A DNA stretch of 64,000 nt from Wolbachia endosymbiont of Ctenocephalides felis wCfeT (GTDB lineage: Bacteria; Pseudomonadota; Alphaproteobacteria; Rickettsiales; Anaplasmataceae), in NCBI RefSeq assembly GCF_012277295.1, contig NZ_CP051156.1:62001-126000 (forward strand), in the 5' to 3' direction. The notes under the pieces are model-generated. The model worked only from the letters and a program-made list of their open reading frames with translations. It was not told where the DNA came from and did no database searches. The translations under genes were made by a program, and so were the position numbers. This document shows positions 17,480 to 27,652 of this stretch, in pieces. Every line of letters begins with the position of its first letter. Position 1 is the first letter of the stretch.

Positions 17480-18431
17480 TTATTTTACCCTTAACGTTCC
17501 CGCACTGTAAACTATCTTCAATAATAATTTCAACTAAATCGTTAAAGTCAACTCCTTTTGTCAATTTTGCAATTTCTGGCACTAGTGATAATTCAGTGAA
17601 TCCAGGATGTGTATTGATCTCAAGCATTTTTAAGGCTCCATCTTTTGGGTTATAACGGAAATCTGAACGAGATATAGTTTTACATCCTAAAAATTGATGT
17701 GCCTTAAGTGCGTGCTCCAAGGTCATTTGATACACATCATCAGGAATTTCAGCAGGAAATATGTGCTCTGCAAACCCATCCGTGTATTTCGCTTCATAAT
17801 CATAGAATTTATTCTTCGGCCTAATTTCTATTGTCCCAATCGCTTCATTGAGTAATACAGCAGTATGTAGTTCTACACCTGGTATATATTCCTCAATGAC
17901 CATTTCTTCTGCAATGGTTGCAGCGCATACAGAAGGTGATGACAAATAGTTATCTTTTAACCTTAAATAGTCCTCGCATGAAGAAACAATATGCACCCCA
18001 ATGCTTGAACCTTCATTGATCGGCTTCAAAACATATGGATAATCAATTTTAATATTACCATTTAATACATCCTCACGACTAATCACATAACCCTGTGGAA
18101 TACCAATACCAAGAGATTTAAATATGTGCTTTGACATCACCTTATTCATCGCAATAGCAGAAGCCAAGACACCAGAATGTGTGTATTTTATGCCTAAAAT
18201 TTCCAAGAAACCCTGAATGCAACCATCTTCACCATAAGGCCCGTGCAAAGCAATGAAAGCAAGGTCTGGGTTAATTTTTCTCAATTTTTCAGAGATACTC
18301 TGATCAACATCTACTTCAATTGCATTATATGAAAGGGCATCAAGTGCTTTTTTCACCGCCTTTCCACTCATGAGCGACACTTCCCTTTCGCGAGAAAGTT
18401 CTCCGCTCAAAACTGCTATAGTTGGAGCCAT
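17460..18431 (-). CDS. ddl: D-alanine--D-alanine ligase
   Basis: 323-residue ATP-grasp enzyme that makes the D-Ala-D-Ala dipeptide for lipid II. Visible motifs are LSGELSREREVSLMSG at the N-terminus, HGPYGEDGCIQG (about residue 63), YPYVLKPINEGSSIGVHIV (ATP binding, about 131) and LEINTHPGFTELSLVPEIA (about 270; Mg2+ and substrate). Together with mraY, ftsQ and ftsZ it shows that the lipid II branch is retained although Wolbachia has no thick wall. The start lies exactly at the carB stop. Confidence 0.95.
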   Translation of the reverse strand: MAPTIAVLSGELSREREVSLMSGKAVKKALDALSYNAIEVDVDQSISEKLRKINPDLAFIALHGPYGEDGCIQGFLEILGIKYTHSGVLASAIAMNKVMSKHIFKSLGIGIPQGYVISREDVLNGNIKIDYPYVLKPINEGSSIGVHIVSSCEDYLRLKDNYLSSPSVCAATIAEEMVIEEYIPGVELHTAVLLNEAIGTIEIRPKNKFYDYEAKYTDGFAEHIFPAEIPDDVYQMTLEHALKAHQFLGCKTISRSDFRYNPKDGALKMLEINTHPGFTELSLVPEIAKLTKGVDFNDLVEIIIEDSLQCGNVKGKINVEQCY

Positions 18432-21400
18432 TTAAATTGCTTTTTCTGTTAAACTAATCTGCATCTGCTGTAGTGAATTCACTTGTAACTCACTATTTTT
18501 TATGTATTTAATTGCAAGCACTAATGCCTTACTGCCAGAAGCTGTAGTACTATGAGCTATATTTTGCAAAATAGCAGTTCTTCTGATATCTTTACTATCT
18601 GAAACTGACTTTACGCCCTTTGAAGTATTGATCACTAGATTTATTTTCCCATCTTTTAGCATATCAACTATGTGAGGCCTACCCTCTCTAACCTTATTCA
18701 CAGCCTTTGCAGCAATGCCATTATCTTTCAGGTAGGAAGCTGTACCTTTAGTTGCATATATTTCAAAACTTAGCTCTTTTAACATTTGCACAACCGGTAA
18801 TATATACTCCTTATCATCATCTTTTACGGAAACTAAAGCTGACCCTTCGGTTGGCAGCTTATATCCTGCAGCTATGTGTGCTTTTGCAAGTGCAGCTTCA
18901 AAAGAAGAGTCAATACCCATAACTTCCCCTGTTGACTTCATCTCTGGACCAAGTAAAGTGTCAACTCCAGAAAAGCGAGTAAAAGGGAAAACAGCAGCTT
19001 TAACTGCAAAGTGATCAAAAGGTTGTGTTTCTTGATTGAGCTTTTCACCTAAAATAACTTTCGTTGCCAGTTTTGCGATAGGGACATTAATTACCTTGGA
19101 GATAAAAGGAACAGTACGGCTTGCCCTTAAGTTTACTTCAAGTATATATACATCACTTTCTTGAATGGCAAATTGAATATTGATCAGACCTTTGACTTTT
19201 AATGCAAGTGCTATTCTTTCAGTTTGCAGTTTAATTTCTTTTATAACCTCATCACTTAATGTGTTTGTCGGCACCGAACATGTGGAATCACCAGAGTGAA
19301 TACCAGCCTCTTCAATGTGCTCCATAATTGCTGCAATGAAAATTTTTTCTCCATCGCATATAGCATCAACATCAACTTCAACTGCGTTAACCAAGAATTT
19401 ATCAAGCAAAAGCGAGCCATGCTCAAAGATTTTAGTTTGATCCGATACATAATCCTTAAAACTTTCAATATCATGCCGAATTGACATAGATTGACCACCT
19501 AAGACATAGGATGGCCTGACTACTAATGGAAATCCTACTTTTTTTGCATTGATTAATGCTTCTTGAGCTGAATTACAGATAGCATTTTCAGGTTGTTTTA
19601 AATTTAGTTGTGTTGCAAGTTTTTTGAATCTCATGCGATCTTCTGCAAGGTCAATGGAATCAAATGATGTACCCAATATGTTAAAACCTCGCTCATGAAG
19701 TACTTTTGCTAACTTTAACGGTGTTTGCCCTCCGATCTGTACTATAATTCCAATAAGCGTACCATTCTCCTGTTCTTTCTTTAATATCTCTAATACATCC
19801 TCTGCAACTAAAGGCGCAAAATACAGACGATCAGCAGTATCATAATCAGTTGAAACGGTCTCCGGATTACAGTTAATCATTATTGTTTCATATCCCATTT
19901 CTTTAGCAGCAGATACTACATGTACGCATGCGTAATCAAATTCAATTCCTTGACCAATACGATTTGGCCCACTACCTAGAATTACTACCTTTTTTCGATC
20001 GGAGACGTTTGCTTCGCACTCTGTTCCTTCTGTCATCACAGTATTCTCCACTGTCATCCCAGTACCCTTTATTGTCATCCCAGTGCTTGACACTGGGATC
20101 CATTCTTTTTTATTTCTGGATTCCAGCGTCACGCACTGGAATGACACCGGAAGGTCTGCTGCACTACCCTCATAACAACCATACATGTAAGCAGTACTCG
20201 ATTCAAACTCAGCGGCACAGGTGTCTACACATTTATATACTGGATGAATACTTAATTTTTTTCTCATTTCTTCTACTAGGTACGGTGTCATTCCAGCATC
20301 GGAGCTCTGGGATGACAGAGAAGCTAACCTTGCATCCGAAAATCCCATCTTCTTTAATTCTAGCACTTCATGTGCAGTTTGAGGCAATCCATCTTCTTTA
20401 ATTTTTTGCTCAGCTAAAACAATTTGCTGTATATTTTGCAAAAACCATAAATCATACCCCGTGATTGAATTTATTTCTTCTATGCTGATCTTGTGGCGCA
20501 TAGCATCTGCAGCAATTAAGAGCCTATTTGGCAGTGATTTTGCTAATTGAGACTTTATATGATCGACATCTGCACCTTCAGAAAAGACTTCATTAAGCCC
20601 AGAGAGACCTGTCTCAAGCGAGCGAAAAGCTTTCTGTAGTGACTCATTAAAGGTGCGACCTATTGACATCACCTCTCCGACCGATTTCATGGAAGTTGAT
20701 AATTCGCAGTTTGTTCCTTTAAATTTTTCAAACTCGAATCTAGGAATTTTAGTGACAATATAATCGATTACCGGTTCAAATGCAGCAGGTATAACTGGTG
20801 CACAGTCATTACGTATCTCATCAAGTGAATAGCCAATAGCAAGCTTAGTTGCAACTTTTGCTATAGGATAACCAGTAGCCTTTGAAGCAAGTGCAGATGA
20901 GCGAGAAACTCTTGGATTCATTTCAATGACAACAAGGCTACCATCTTCTTTCGGATTGACTGCAAATTGTACGTTTGCACCACCAGCACTTACATCTATT
21001 TCTCTCAATACTGCTATCGATGCATTTCTCATTTGTTGATATTCTTTGTCACGCAACGTTAAAGCAGGGGCAACAGTAATGCTATCTCCAGTGTGTACAC
21101 CCATTGGATCAACATTTTCAATTGAGCAGACTATGATACAATTATCTTTACAGTCGCGGATGACTTCCATTTCATATTCTTTCCACCCAATAATAGACTC
21201 ATCGATTTGCACTTTATTAATTGGTGAAATTTTTAAGGCATTTTCTGTAATGTCAAAAAACTCCTTTTTATTGTATGCTATGCCACTACCTGCACCACCG
21301 AGAGTAAATGATGAGCGAATAATTGCAGGCAATCCCACATAATCGAAAGCTTTTCCTATTTCCTCTTTGCTTTTAACAATAATGCTTTTAGGATACTTCA

Positions 21401-21821
21401 ATCCTATTTTATCCATGGATTTACGAAAAAGGTCCCTATCTTCAGCTTTTTTAATCGCTTCTCTATTTACACCAATTAGCTTTACACCATATTTGTCTAA
21501 TATTCCATTATCTGCCAGCTTCATTGCACAATTCAGTGCAGTTTGCCCACCCATTGTCGGCAATATTGCGTCAGGTTTTTCCTTGATTATAATTTTTTCT
21601 ATGATTTCAGGCAGTACTGGCTCGATATACGTCACATCAGAAAACTCAGGATCTGTCATTATAGTTGCAGGATTGGAGTTGACTAGAATAACTTTATAAC
21701 CTTCACTCTTTAGCACTTTACAGCTTTGAGTGCCAGAATAGTCAAATTCGCAAGCTTGACCTATAACTATCGGTCCAGCTCCTATGACTAATATAGACTC
21801 TATATCTGTGCGTTTTGGCAT
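18432..21821 (-). CDS. carB: Carbamoyl phosphate synthase large subunit with in-frame palindromic insertions
   Basis: 1,129 residues, about 55 longer than the usual 1,073. It makes carbamoyl phosphate from bicarbonate, ATP and glutamine-derived ammonia. It has two ATP-grasp halves, starting at [22 protein letters not shown] and at [20 protein letters not shown], and an MGS-like allosteric domain at the C-terminus. The extra length is mostly a palindromic repeat (20030-20147) translated as about 40 residues in the linker before the second half (around residues 558-598). A second small insertion lies near residue 502. Both fall outside the catalytic core, so the enzyme is probably active. ddl and ftsQ follow on the same transcript. 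Confidence 0.96.
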   Translation of the reverse strand: MPKRTDIESILVIGAGPIVIGQACEFDYSGTQSCKVLKSEGYKVILVNSNPATIMTDPEFSDVTYIEPVLPEIIEKIIIKEKPDAILPTMGGQTALNCAMKLADNGILDKYGVKLIGVNREAIKKAEDRDLFRKSMDKIGLKYPKSIIVKSKEEIGKAFDYVGLPAIIRSSFTLGGAGSGIAYNKKEFFDITENALKISPINKVQIDESIIGWKEYEMEVIRDCKDNCIIVCSIENVDPMGVHTGDSITVAPALTLRDKEYQQMRNASIAVLREIDVSAGGANVQFAVNPKEDGSLVVIEMNPRVSRSSALASKATGYPIAKVATKLAIGYSLDEIRNDCAPVIPAAFEPVIDYIVTKIPRFEFEKFKGTNCELSTSMKSVGEVMSIGRTFNESLQKAFRSLETGLSGLNEVFSEGADVDHIKSQLAKSLPNRLLIAADAMRHKISIEEINSITGYDLWFLQNIQQIVLAEQKIKEDGLPQTAHEVLELKKMGFSDARLASLSSQSSDAGMTPYLVEEMRKKLSIHPVYKCVDTCAAEFESSTAYMYGCYEGSAADLPVSFQCVTLESRNKKEWIPVSSTGMTIKGTGMTVENTVMTEGTECEANVSDRKKVVILGSGPNRIGQGIEFDYACVHVVSAAKEMGYETIMINCNPETVSTDYDTADRLYFAPLVAEDVLEILKKEQENGTLIGIIVQIGGQTPLKLAKVLHERGFNILGTSFDSIDLAEDRMRFKKLATQLNLKQPENAICNSAQEALINAKKVGFPLVVRPSYVLGGQSMSIRHDIESFKDYVSDQTKIFEHGSLLLDKFLVNAVEVDVDAICDGEKIFIAAIMEHIEEAGIHSGDSTCSVPTNTLSDEVIKEIKLQTERIALALKVKGLINIQFAIQESDVYILEVNLRASRTVPFISKVINVPIAKLATKVILGEKLNQETQPFDHFAVKAAVFPFTRFSGVDTLLGPEMKSTGEVMGIDSSFEAALAKAHIAAGYKLPTEGSALVSVKDDDKEYILPVVQMLKELSFEIYATKGTASYLKDNGIAAKAVNKVREGRPHIVDMLKDGKINLVINTSKGVKSVSDSKDIRRTAILQNIAHSTTASGSKALVLAIKYIKNSELQVNSLQQMQISLTEKAI
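20030..20147. repeat. Palindromic repeat cluster inside carB
   Basis: Two palindromic blocks, TGTCATCCCAGTGCTTGACACTGGGAT-like at 20073-20100 and GGATTCCAGCG...CACTGGAATGACAC at 20118-20147, lie with two shorter partial copies (20030-20070) in the linker between the CarB halves. On the coding strand the frame is kept and gives the recurring tripeptide GMT (STGMT, GTGMT) in an otherwise unconserved stretch. The related block in alaS and partial copies near rnhB, ctaA and 41526 mark a dispersed family. Confidence 0.85.
20287..20316. repeat. Second, smaller palindrome in carB
   Basis: GTCATTCCAG (20287-20296) pairs with CTGGGATGAC (20307-20316) with one mismatch. On the coding strand it gives [10 protein letters not shown], a stretch without counterpart in other CarB proteins, in the region corresponding to the helical domain before the central linker. 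Confidence 0.65.
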
Positions 21822-21846
21822 AACAATAATGATTCCTATTTAAGTA

Positions 21847-21875
21847 ATATTACCAGCCTTTGCCGCATGTGTGAA
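21847..21875 (-). promoter_or_regulatory. Predicted promoter of carB-ddl-ftsQ
   Basis: On the minus strand TTCACA (21875-21870) and TAATAT (21852-21847) are 17 bp apart, with TGG just before the -10. Transcription would begin about 18 nt before the carB ATG at 21821. The -10 is only a partial match. Confidence 0.4.
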
Positions 21876-21953
21876 TGTTTATTAGCTACATGAAAATGCT
21901 GAAGTTTATTATACATCACTGCTTCTTCTTAATTCAATCATCATACCAATTGC

Positions 21954-22886
21954 TTATTGTTGCAGTTGCTTCATTTTTTCTAACCTTTCTGGCATCAGTT
22001 TAACGCACCAAGGGTCTTGTGACAGGTCTTGATAAGCAAGCGCAGCATATTTTTTCGTGTGAGCAAGATGAATCTCAGTCAATTCTTCATAAATCATTCC
22101 ACGGCCAACTACTATCAACTCAATAGGAAGTGCACCATTAGCAATATTTTCATATTCTTTTAGAAGTGCAAGCTGCATTTCAAGCGCATTATCTAAGAAT
22201 CCAAGCGAACGTAAGCTGCATGCAATACCCCATTTAGCACCTCGTACAACAATCATTTCTCCTTTTTCTTCCGAATATTTCTTGCATTTTTCAAAGGCAG
22301 AAAGTGCATTTTGATACTGCTCAGCTTCAATGTAGTTTTGGGCCAAATTATTATAAAGTGCCCCAAGCCATGCACGTGCTCGTTCATCTTCTGCTTTTGC
22401 TGCAAGATCTATTGCTTTTTTATTCCATATAATCTTTTTATCAATGCCTTTCTCTACGATAGCAATCATGTGAGCAGCATTAACGGTATGAAAGTCAAAC
22501 CCATGTTTCACACTTAATTCATAAGATTGATTAAACAATTGCAATGCAATCTCTATGTTGTCAGATTGATGAAAAACACGCCCACGTTCAAGTAAAATTC
22601 TAACTTGTGCAAGTTGATATTGTGGGGCAAGAGCAGCCTCCGCTGAATCAAGAGTTTTGTGTGCTAGATCAAACTTCTTTTGCATTGCTTGCGCTAGCGC
22701 GATTTGCGACAAAATTTGCAAATATATCGACTTGTTTTCTAAAACCTCTGCTTGTGGTAAAAGGGCACTGAGATTTTTTTCAATACTTTCAGGGTGTCCA
22801 GTGAACAGATCATCAAAATTTTCTAATTTACTCAATTGAAGTATCACAAATCCTATCAAAATAGTTACAAAAGATCTTAGCACCAT
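21954..22886 (-). CDS. Tetratricopeptide-repeat protein with N-terminal membrane anchor
   Basis: A 310-residue protein. Residues 1-18 (MVLRSFVTILIGFVILQL) look like a signal anchor. The rest is a run of degenerate TPR helices: ALAQAMQKKFDLAHKTLDSAE, GRVFHQSDNIEIALQLFNQSY, LYNNLAQNYIEAEQYQNALSAFEKC (split here only for description) and CSLRSLGFLDNALEMQLALL. TPR superhelices bind protein partners; no enzyme domain is present. It follows petA after a 37-nt gap and may be co-transcribed with it. The specific role is unknown. Confidence 0.8.
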   Translation of the reverse strand: MVLRSFVTILIGFVILQLSKLENFDDLFTGHPESIEKNLSALLPQAEVLENKSIYLQILSQIALAQAMQKKFDLAHKTLDSAEAALAPQYQLAQVRILLERGRVFHQSDNIEIALQLFNQSYELSVKHGFDFHTVNAAHMIAIVEKGIDKKIIWNKKAIDLAAKAEDERARAWLGALYNNLAQNYIEAEQYQNALSAFEKCKKYSEEKGEMIVVRGAKWGIACSLRSLGFLDNALEMQLALLKEYENIANGALPIELIVVGRGMIYEELTEIHLAHTKKYAALAYQDLSQDPWCVKLMPERLEKMKQLQQ

Positions 22887-22923
22887 AGCACTTAATAATC
22901 AAACTTATGTGAATTGTTTTAAG

Positions 22924-23514
22924 TTAAGCTTTTTTTCCGATTACTATAGTACTCTCACTTGAAAAGAAATAATCTGGTACCTCCATATTGCTTGGCGCTG
23001 GCCCACCAATTACCCGACCTGATGTGTCATAATATGAACCATGGCAAGGACAGAACCAACCATTACCATCTTTTGTTGCATGATCAACCGGCACGCATCC
23101 AAGGTGTGTACACACCCCAAGCATAATTAACCATTCTTCTTTTCCTTTGTACACTCTTTGCTCATCTGATTGAGGATCCCTCAAATCCCCAACTTTCACA
23201 GCCCTTGCAGCTTCAATCTCTTGTTTCGTACGCCTGCGAATAAACACTGGCTTGCCTCGCCATTTTACCTTCTTGCCTTGCCCTTCTTGAATTCCGGATA
23301 AGTCAACTTCAATTGTGGACATTGCTAAAACCTCAGCAGAAGGGTTCATAGATGTAACCAGTGACCAAACCCCACCTGCAGCTCCTATACCTGCCATAGC
23401 ACACGTAGTTATAGTCATAAATTCCCTCCTACTCTGACCCTTAGAAATTTGTTTATTTTCTTCTTCTGCTGGCAGTTTATCACTTAGCGGTTTATCATTC
23501 AGCTCTTTATTCAT
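22924..23514 (-). CDS. petA: Ubiquinol-cytochrome c reductase Rieske iron-sulfur subunit
   Basis: The 196-residue Rieske subunit of the bc1 complex. The [2Fe-2S] ligands lie in CTHLGC (about residue 132) and CPCHGSYYD (about 153). GGPAPSNMEVP near the C-terminus is the usual proline loop. A twin-arginine-like SRREFMT precedes the single transmembrane helix at about residues 30-50, the expected Tat-dependent membrane insertion signal. petB and petC are not adjacent in this direction; the TPR gene follows. Confidence 0.95.
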   Translation of the reverse strand: MNKELNDKPLSDKLPAEEENKQISKGQSRREFMTITTCAMAGIGAAGGVWSLVTSMNPSAEVLAMSTIEVDLSGIQEGQGKKVKWRGKPVFIRRRTKQEIEAARAVKVGDLRDPQSDEQRVYKGKEEWLIMLGVCTHLGCVPVDHATKDGNGWFCPCHGSYYDTSGRVIGGPAPSNMEVPDYFFSSESTIVIGKKA

Positions 23515-23593
23515 TTATCATCCACTTAGCTATAGTTATTTATTTTAATTTAAATACTACGTATTAATCAACAAAAACTTTATAAATGACAAG

Positions 23594-24907
23594 TTAAACT
23601 GGATTTTTAGCATTTCTTCCAACTTCAACAAAAAACAAATTATCTGGTTCTAGTAAAGAATTCGCTAACTCGTTCACTTCCTCTAATTTAACGTCATTAA
23701 TGTAATTCACAAAATCATTCAGGTGATTAATATTGCGATCATTTATCTGAATATCATCTAATTTTGCAGCTATGCTGTTGTTATTAAACATAGATAGAAT
23801 ATAGGAATTTACAATAGTGGTTTTTGTATCATTATATAGCTGCTCACTAATACCTTCTTTTTGCACCCTACTTAATGTATCTCTTATTGCTGATATAGAT
23901 TTACTACTTGTAGTGCTATCAGTGTTAACGCTTCCTGCTATAACATTTCCATGTTTATGATTAACAATGCTTGCTCGAACACCATAAGTAATACCCAGAT
24001 TTTGTCTCAGCTCTTTCATTAATATTGAATTTAGCCCCATTCCACCAAGTGCATTGATCAGTACCCTAGCGCTATAATAGTTAGGATCATCATAAGCTAT
24101 ACCCTTTTGAGCAAAAAGTATCACACTTTGTGGTATATCCATAAAAATGCTCTTACTCTCTGCAGGCCTAAAGTCATTTTTTACAGGTATTTTCCTAATT
24201 TTTGATCTTTTTGATGGTAACTTAGATAGATACTTATCTAGTAGTTTGGTGATCTCTTCCTTTTTTATGCTACCGACAGCACTAATGACTATATTATCTT
24301 TAGTAAAATTGCGCTTTATATACGTTAAAACATCATCCCTGGTAATACCCATTATAGTGTCAATAGTACCATATTCACTTCTTGAGTACGGATGTTTTTT
24401 GAACAACAATGTATCTAATTCTTTACCAGCGACAAAGTAAGGACTTGCTTCAAGATAATTAAAATTAACTTTCGCGATTTCTAAAACTCTATTTAATCCT
24501 TCTGAGTCAACTTTAGGGCGCATTATGGCATCACTGAGTAACGCAATACCTTCTTCCAAATTTTCAGATAAAGTGTCCAATGAAACTCTAAACGTTTCAA
24601 GGCCAGTGCCGAAATGCAGCCTAATTCCCTTATCTTCAAGCTTTTTTGCAAAATCTTTGGCATTGTTTTTTCCCGCCCCTTCTTGAATTGCAAGAGAAGT
24701 GAACCAAGCAAGCCCTTGCTTTTCTGGCTTCTCATAGGCATAACCTGCATCTTTGAAGGAAATATTTAGTGAAACTTTTGGTAAATCATCATTTTGAACA
24801 AAAAGAAATTTAAATCCCTTTTTAGTAACAACTTCTTCCACTTGACTCGCATGTGCATTAAAACTTAAGCAGAAAAAGAGTAGAAATATAACTTTACTTA
24901 TTCTCAT
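23594..24907 (-). CDS. M16-family peptidase-like subunit lacking the zinc motif
   Basis: 437 residues from ATG 24907, which has AAGGAG upstream; a longer frame from 24937 overlaps the previous gene more and lacks such a site. A signal peptide (MRISKVIFLLFFCLSFNAHA) is clear. The fold matches M16, with VSLNISFKDAGYAYEKPEKQG at the N-terminus and the R/Y-type C-terminal domain (GLNSILMKELRQNLGITYGV). The HxxEH zinc motif is replaced by WFTSLAIQEG. It therefore looks like the non-catalytic partner of the upstream M16 protein, like the alpha/beta pairs of mitochondrial processing peptidase. It overlaps that gene by 14 nt. Confidence 0.88.
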   Translation of the reverse strand: MRISKVIFLLFFCLSFNAHASQVEEVVTKKGFKFLFVQNDDLPKVSLNISFKDAGYAYEKPEKQGLAWFTSLAIQEGAGKNNAKDFAKKLEDKGIRLHFGTGLETFRVSLDTLSENLEEGIALLSDAIMRPKVDSEGLNRVLEIAKVNFNYLEASPYFVAGKELDTLLFKKHPYSRSEYGTIDTIMGITRDDVLTYIKRNFTKDNIVISAVGSIKKEEITKLLDKYLSKLPSKRSKIRKIPVKNDFRPAESKSIFMDIPQSVILFAQKGIAYDDPNYYSARVLINALGGMGLNSILMKELRQNLGITYGVRASIVNHKHGNVIAGSVNTDSTTSSKSISAIRDTLSRVQKEGISEQLYNDTKTTIVNSYILSMFNNNSIAAKLDDIQINDRNINHLNDFVNYINDVKLEEVNELANSLLEPDNLFFVEVGRNAKNPV

Positions 24908-26264
24908 TGCTGTCTCCTTTTGGTAATAGACGACCAATTAATTTATTAGCAGAAAAAACATCGTGAATCTTACTATTTACATCTTCTAGGTTAATATCAT
25001 TTACTTTGCTATACGAAATATCTATATCCTCAAAAGGAATATCAAGTGCTAATTTCGAGCCATAGAAAAATGCTATATTGGATAAACTAGATAGATTATC
25101 GAACTGTGCTACTTTGTACTTGTACTTTGAGTTTTGTAATTCCTCATCTGTTATACCTGAAGATATAAAGTCATTAATAGAGCTTTCTAATTCCTTCTCC
25201 ACAACATCCAGGGCAACACCGCTTTTCGGAATGATTCCAATGTCAACGTAACCATCACTAAAAGCCAAACTACTATAGTAGGCAAACGCTTCCACTGCCA
25301 CATCTTTGTCTAAAACTAAATCCTTGTATAGGTGACTGGTTTTTCCACTTCCCAGAACATCAGCTGCCAAATTAACAGTCGAGATTTCATTCATATCATT
25401 AAATAAAGGTACACGGTAGCGAAAGTATAACATCGGTTCTTTGACTTCAGTGCTTTTTAATGTTACTGACAGATCTGCATTATGCACTTGATCATGACTC
25501 GGATAATGCCGAGTTACAGGCTTAGCCTTAATTTCTCCATATTTTTTCTCTGCTAATTTTACTACTTCATTAAATTCCACATCACCAACAACTAGTAATA
25601 TTGCATTACCAGGATGATAGTAATTATCGTGAAATTTTGTGATATCATCTTTATTATAAGTTTTTATATCGCTTTCCCAGCCAATGACAGATCTTCCATA
25701 ACCATTGCGATAAAATGCACTATTCATCTCTTCCCATAATAAATTTTCTGGATGATTGTCATACCTCATTTTTCTTTCTTCCAGCACGATATTTTTTTCT
25801 CTATCGATTTTATCCTGAGTGACATTGAAATTACCCATCCTGTCCGCTTCAACTTCCATTGCAAGTGGCAAATCTTTATTGAGAATTAACTCGTAGTAAC
25901 ATGTGTATTCCTTGGTAGTAAATGCATTAAATTGAGCTCCAATGCCGCTCATAGTGGCTTCTATATCAGTGAATTTGCCTGTAGTTTCAAACATTAAGTG
26001 TTCAAAATAGTGAGCCAACCCTGCTTTTCCAATTGGGTCATCCATCCCTCCAACCTTATATATTACTGCATGCAAAACTGCTGGGATTCTATGGTTTTGC
26101 ACAACATAAACATCCAGTCCATTGCTCAATTTAGCATATTTTATATTTGGCTCTGCGCTAGAAGCTTTCAAAGAAATTAGGTTAACAAATAGAAGTGCAG
26201 ATAATAAAAAAACTCTATAGAACACGATACTACTCCTCATTTTGTTTGGAAAGAAACATGTCAT
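24894..26264 (-). CDS. Zinc-dependent M16 peptidase, catalytic partner
   Basis: 456 residues from ATG 26264, or 448 from ATG 26240; neither has a clear ribosome-binding site. A hydrophobic segment (about residues 12-34) ending in a Ser/Ala-rich site suggests export. The zinc motif HYFEHLMFE (HxxEH) lies near residue 82, with the distal glutamate expected about 76 residues on (KNIVLEERKMR). The C-terminal M16 domain is present. With the following inactive homologue it forms a pair resembling bacterial heterodimeric M16B peptidases. It overlaps lspA, the upstream gene, by 35 nt. Confidence 0.93.
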   Translation of the reverse strand: MTCFFPNKMRSSIVFYRVFLLSALLFVNLISLKASSAEPNIKYAKLSNGLDVYVVQNHRIPAVLHAVIYKVGGMDDPIGKAGLAHYFEHLMFETTGKFTDIEATMSGIGAQFNAFTTKEYTCYYELILNKDLPLAMEVEADRMGNFNVTQDKIDREKNIVLEERKMRYDNHPENLLWEEMNSAFYRNGYGRSVIGWESDIKTYNKDDITKFHDNYYHPGNAILLVVGDVEFNEVVKLAEKKYGEIKAKPVTRHYPSHDQVHNADLSVTLKSTEVKEPMLYFRYRVPLFNDMNEISTVNLAADVLGSGKTSHLYKDLVLDKDVAVEAFAYYSSLAFSDGYVDIGIIPKSGVALDVVEKELESSINDFISSGITDEELQNSKYKYKVAQFDNLSSLSNIAFFYGSKLALDIPFEDIDISYSKVNDINLEDVNSKIHDVFSANKLIGRLLPKGDSNENK

Positions 26265-26706
26265 ATATATACCATTTATATACCAATGTAAACACTCCGC
26301 AAACTATATATAAATCTGCTAAATTAAAGGCCGGCCAGTACCAATCATTAATGTGAAAGTATATAAAATCATATACAGCCCCCCAATAGATTCTATCAAC
26401 TACATTACCAATTGCCCCACCAATCATCAAAGAAAAACCAAAATAGGTCAATTTATCGTTGGCCTTATATATTGAGTATATGAGTATACCTGTTATCAGT
26501 ATTGAAAATGCTGAAAAGAAAAGATCTCCATATGGCAAATTGCTAAACATTCCAAAACTAATGCCTGAGTTCCAAACTTCAACCAGCTGTATAAAGCTAG
26601 AAACCTCAATTGATTCTCCCTCATCAATTAAAGAATTGATGTACAATTTACTTGCCTGGTCAGTTAACACTATCATTAATATGATAATCAAGCATAACTT
26701 TTTCAT
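26230..26706 (-). CDS. lspA: Lipoprotein signal peptidase II
   Basis: A 158-residue inner-membrane aspartyl protease that removes signal peptides from lipoproteins. Four hydrophobic helices are visible. The catalytic aspartates lie in IGNVVDRI (about residue 109) and FNLADLYI (about 131). The first conserved block, LTDQASKLYI, is intact. It overlaps ribF by 4 nt (ATGA) and the downstream M16 gene by 35 nt, indicating a tightly packed operon. Confidence 0.95.
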   Translation of the reverse strand: MKKLCLIIILMIVLTDQASKLYINSLIDEGESIEVSSFIQLVEVWNSGISFGMFSNLPYGDLFFSAFSILITGILIYSIYKANDKLTYFGFSLMIGGAIGNVVDRIYWGAVYDFIYFHINDWYWPAFNLADLYIVCGVFTLVYKWYIYDMFLSKQNEE

Positions 26707-27647
26707 AAATCTATTCTTAAATTGCGAACGCTCAGTATATCGTAGTTTATCTGACTTGTTAACTCATTAATACTATGAAATTTTTTTTCTGATCTCATAA
26801 ATTTTAAAAGTTGTATATCAGCTCTATAATTATATACATCTTCATTAAAATCAAATATATACATTTCTACTATAGGTTTTTTCAAATCCTTGAATGTAGG
26901 TCTCATGCCGATATTTACTACTCCGTATAGCCAATTTTGTTCTGTATTACCTAATGGGGAAGTTAACACCACCTTGGCGTAATATGTACCAAACTTGGGC
27001 TTTATCATACTATCCTCTATAGGGATATTTATAGTTGGAAATCCTAATTCTCTACCTCTGCAGGCACCTTTGGTTACAATTCCAGAAACCTGATAAGGCC
27101 TGCTGAGTAATTTGTTAGCAATGCCCATTTCACCTTTTTGTAGATGCTCTCTTATTACAGAAGAAGAGCAAATTTCTCCATCAGCTATTAACGGCTTTAA
27201 TTTAGTTAAAGAATATCCGCACGCTTCAGAGTATCTTTCTAATGTTAATATGTCACCTAAGCGCTTGTGACCGAAAGTACAATTTTCTCCAACAACTATA
27301 TGTTTAGCGTTGTATCTACTTACCAAAATCTTGCTAATAAAATCTTCACAGCTTATTTGAGAAAAATCTTCATTGAAACTAATAATATATAAATAATCTA
27401 TATCATATCTGCTAATCAATTCTTTTTTTTGCTCTTGATCTACCAATCTAAAATTTTTTCTACTGAGCAGAATGGTTGACGGATGAGGTTCAAAAGTCAG
27501 AACTGCAGAAGCCAATCCCCTTTCTTGTGCTATCTTCTTTACAGTTGAGATTGCAAATCCATGCCCTAAGTGAACGCCATCGAAGTTTCCGAAGGTTAGT
27601 GCAACATCATCTTTTACATCTTGCTCGCAATCGTAAATAATTTTCAT
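26703..27647 (-). CDS. ribF: Bifunctional riboflavin kinase / FAD synthetase
   Basis: 314 residues. The N-terminal nucleotidyltransferase half carries GNFDGVHLGHGFAI at about residues 20-33 and the SSSVIREHL motif at about 158. The C-terminal flavokinase half carries GRELGFPTINI at about 196 and VVNIGMRPTF near 245. It converts riboflavin to FMN and FAD. It heads the ribF-lspA-M16 run and is divergent from the glutaredoxin gene, sharing a short regulatory region that contains a palindrome. Confidence 0.95.
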   Translation of the reverse strand: MKIIYDCEQDVKDDVALTFGNFDGVHLGHGFAISTVKKIAQERGLASAVLTFEPHPSTILLSRKNFRLVDQEQKKELISRYDIDYLYIISFNEDFSQISCEDFISKILVSRYNAKHIVVGENCTFGHKRLGDILTLERYSEACGYSLTKLKPLIADGEICSSSVIREHLQKGEMGIANKLLSRPYQVSGIVTKGACRGRELGFPTINIPIEDSMIKPKFGTYYAKVVLTSPLGNTEQNWLYGVVNIGMRPTFKDLKKPIVEMYIFDFNEDVYNYRADIQLLKFMRSEKKFHSINELTSQINYDILSVRNLRIDL

Positions 27648-27652
27648 ACAAT

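Noticed and set aside
19928..20401. A 157-residue plus-strand frame across the carB repeat
   Set aside because: It is antisense to carB, opened by the palindromic repeat, with no ribosome-binding site.
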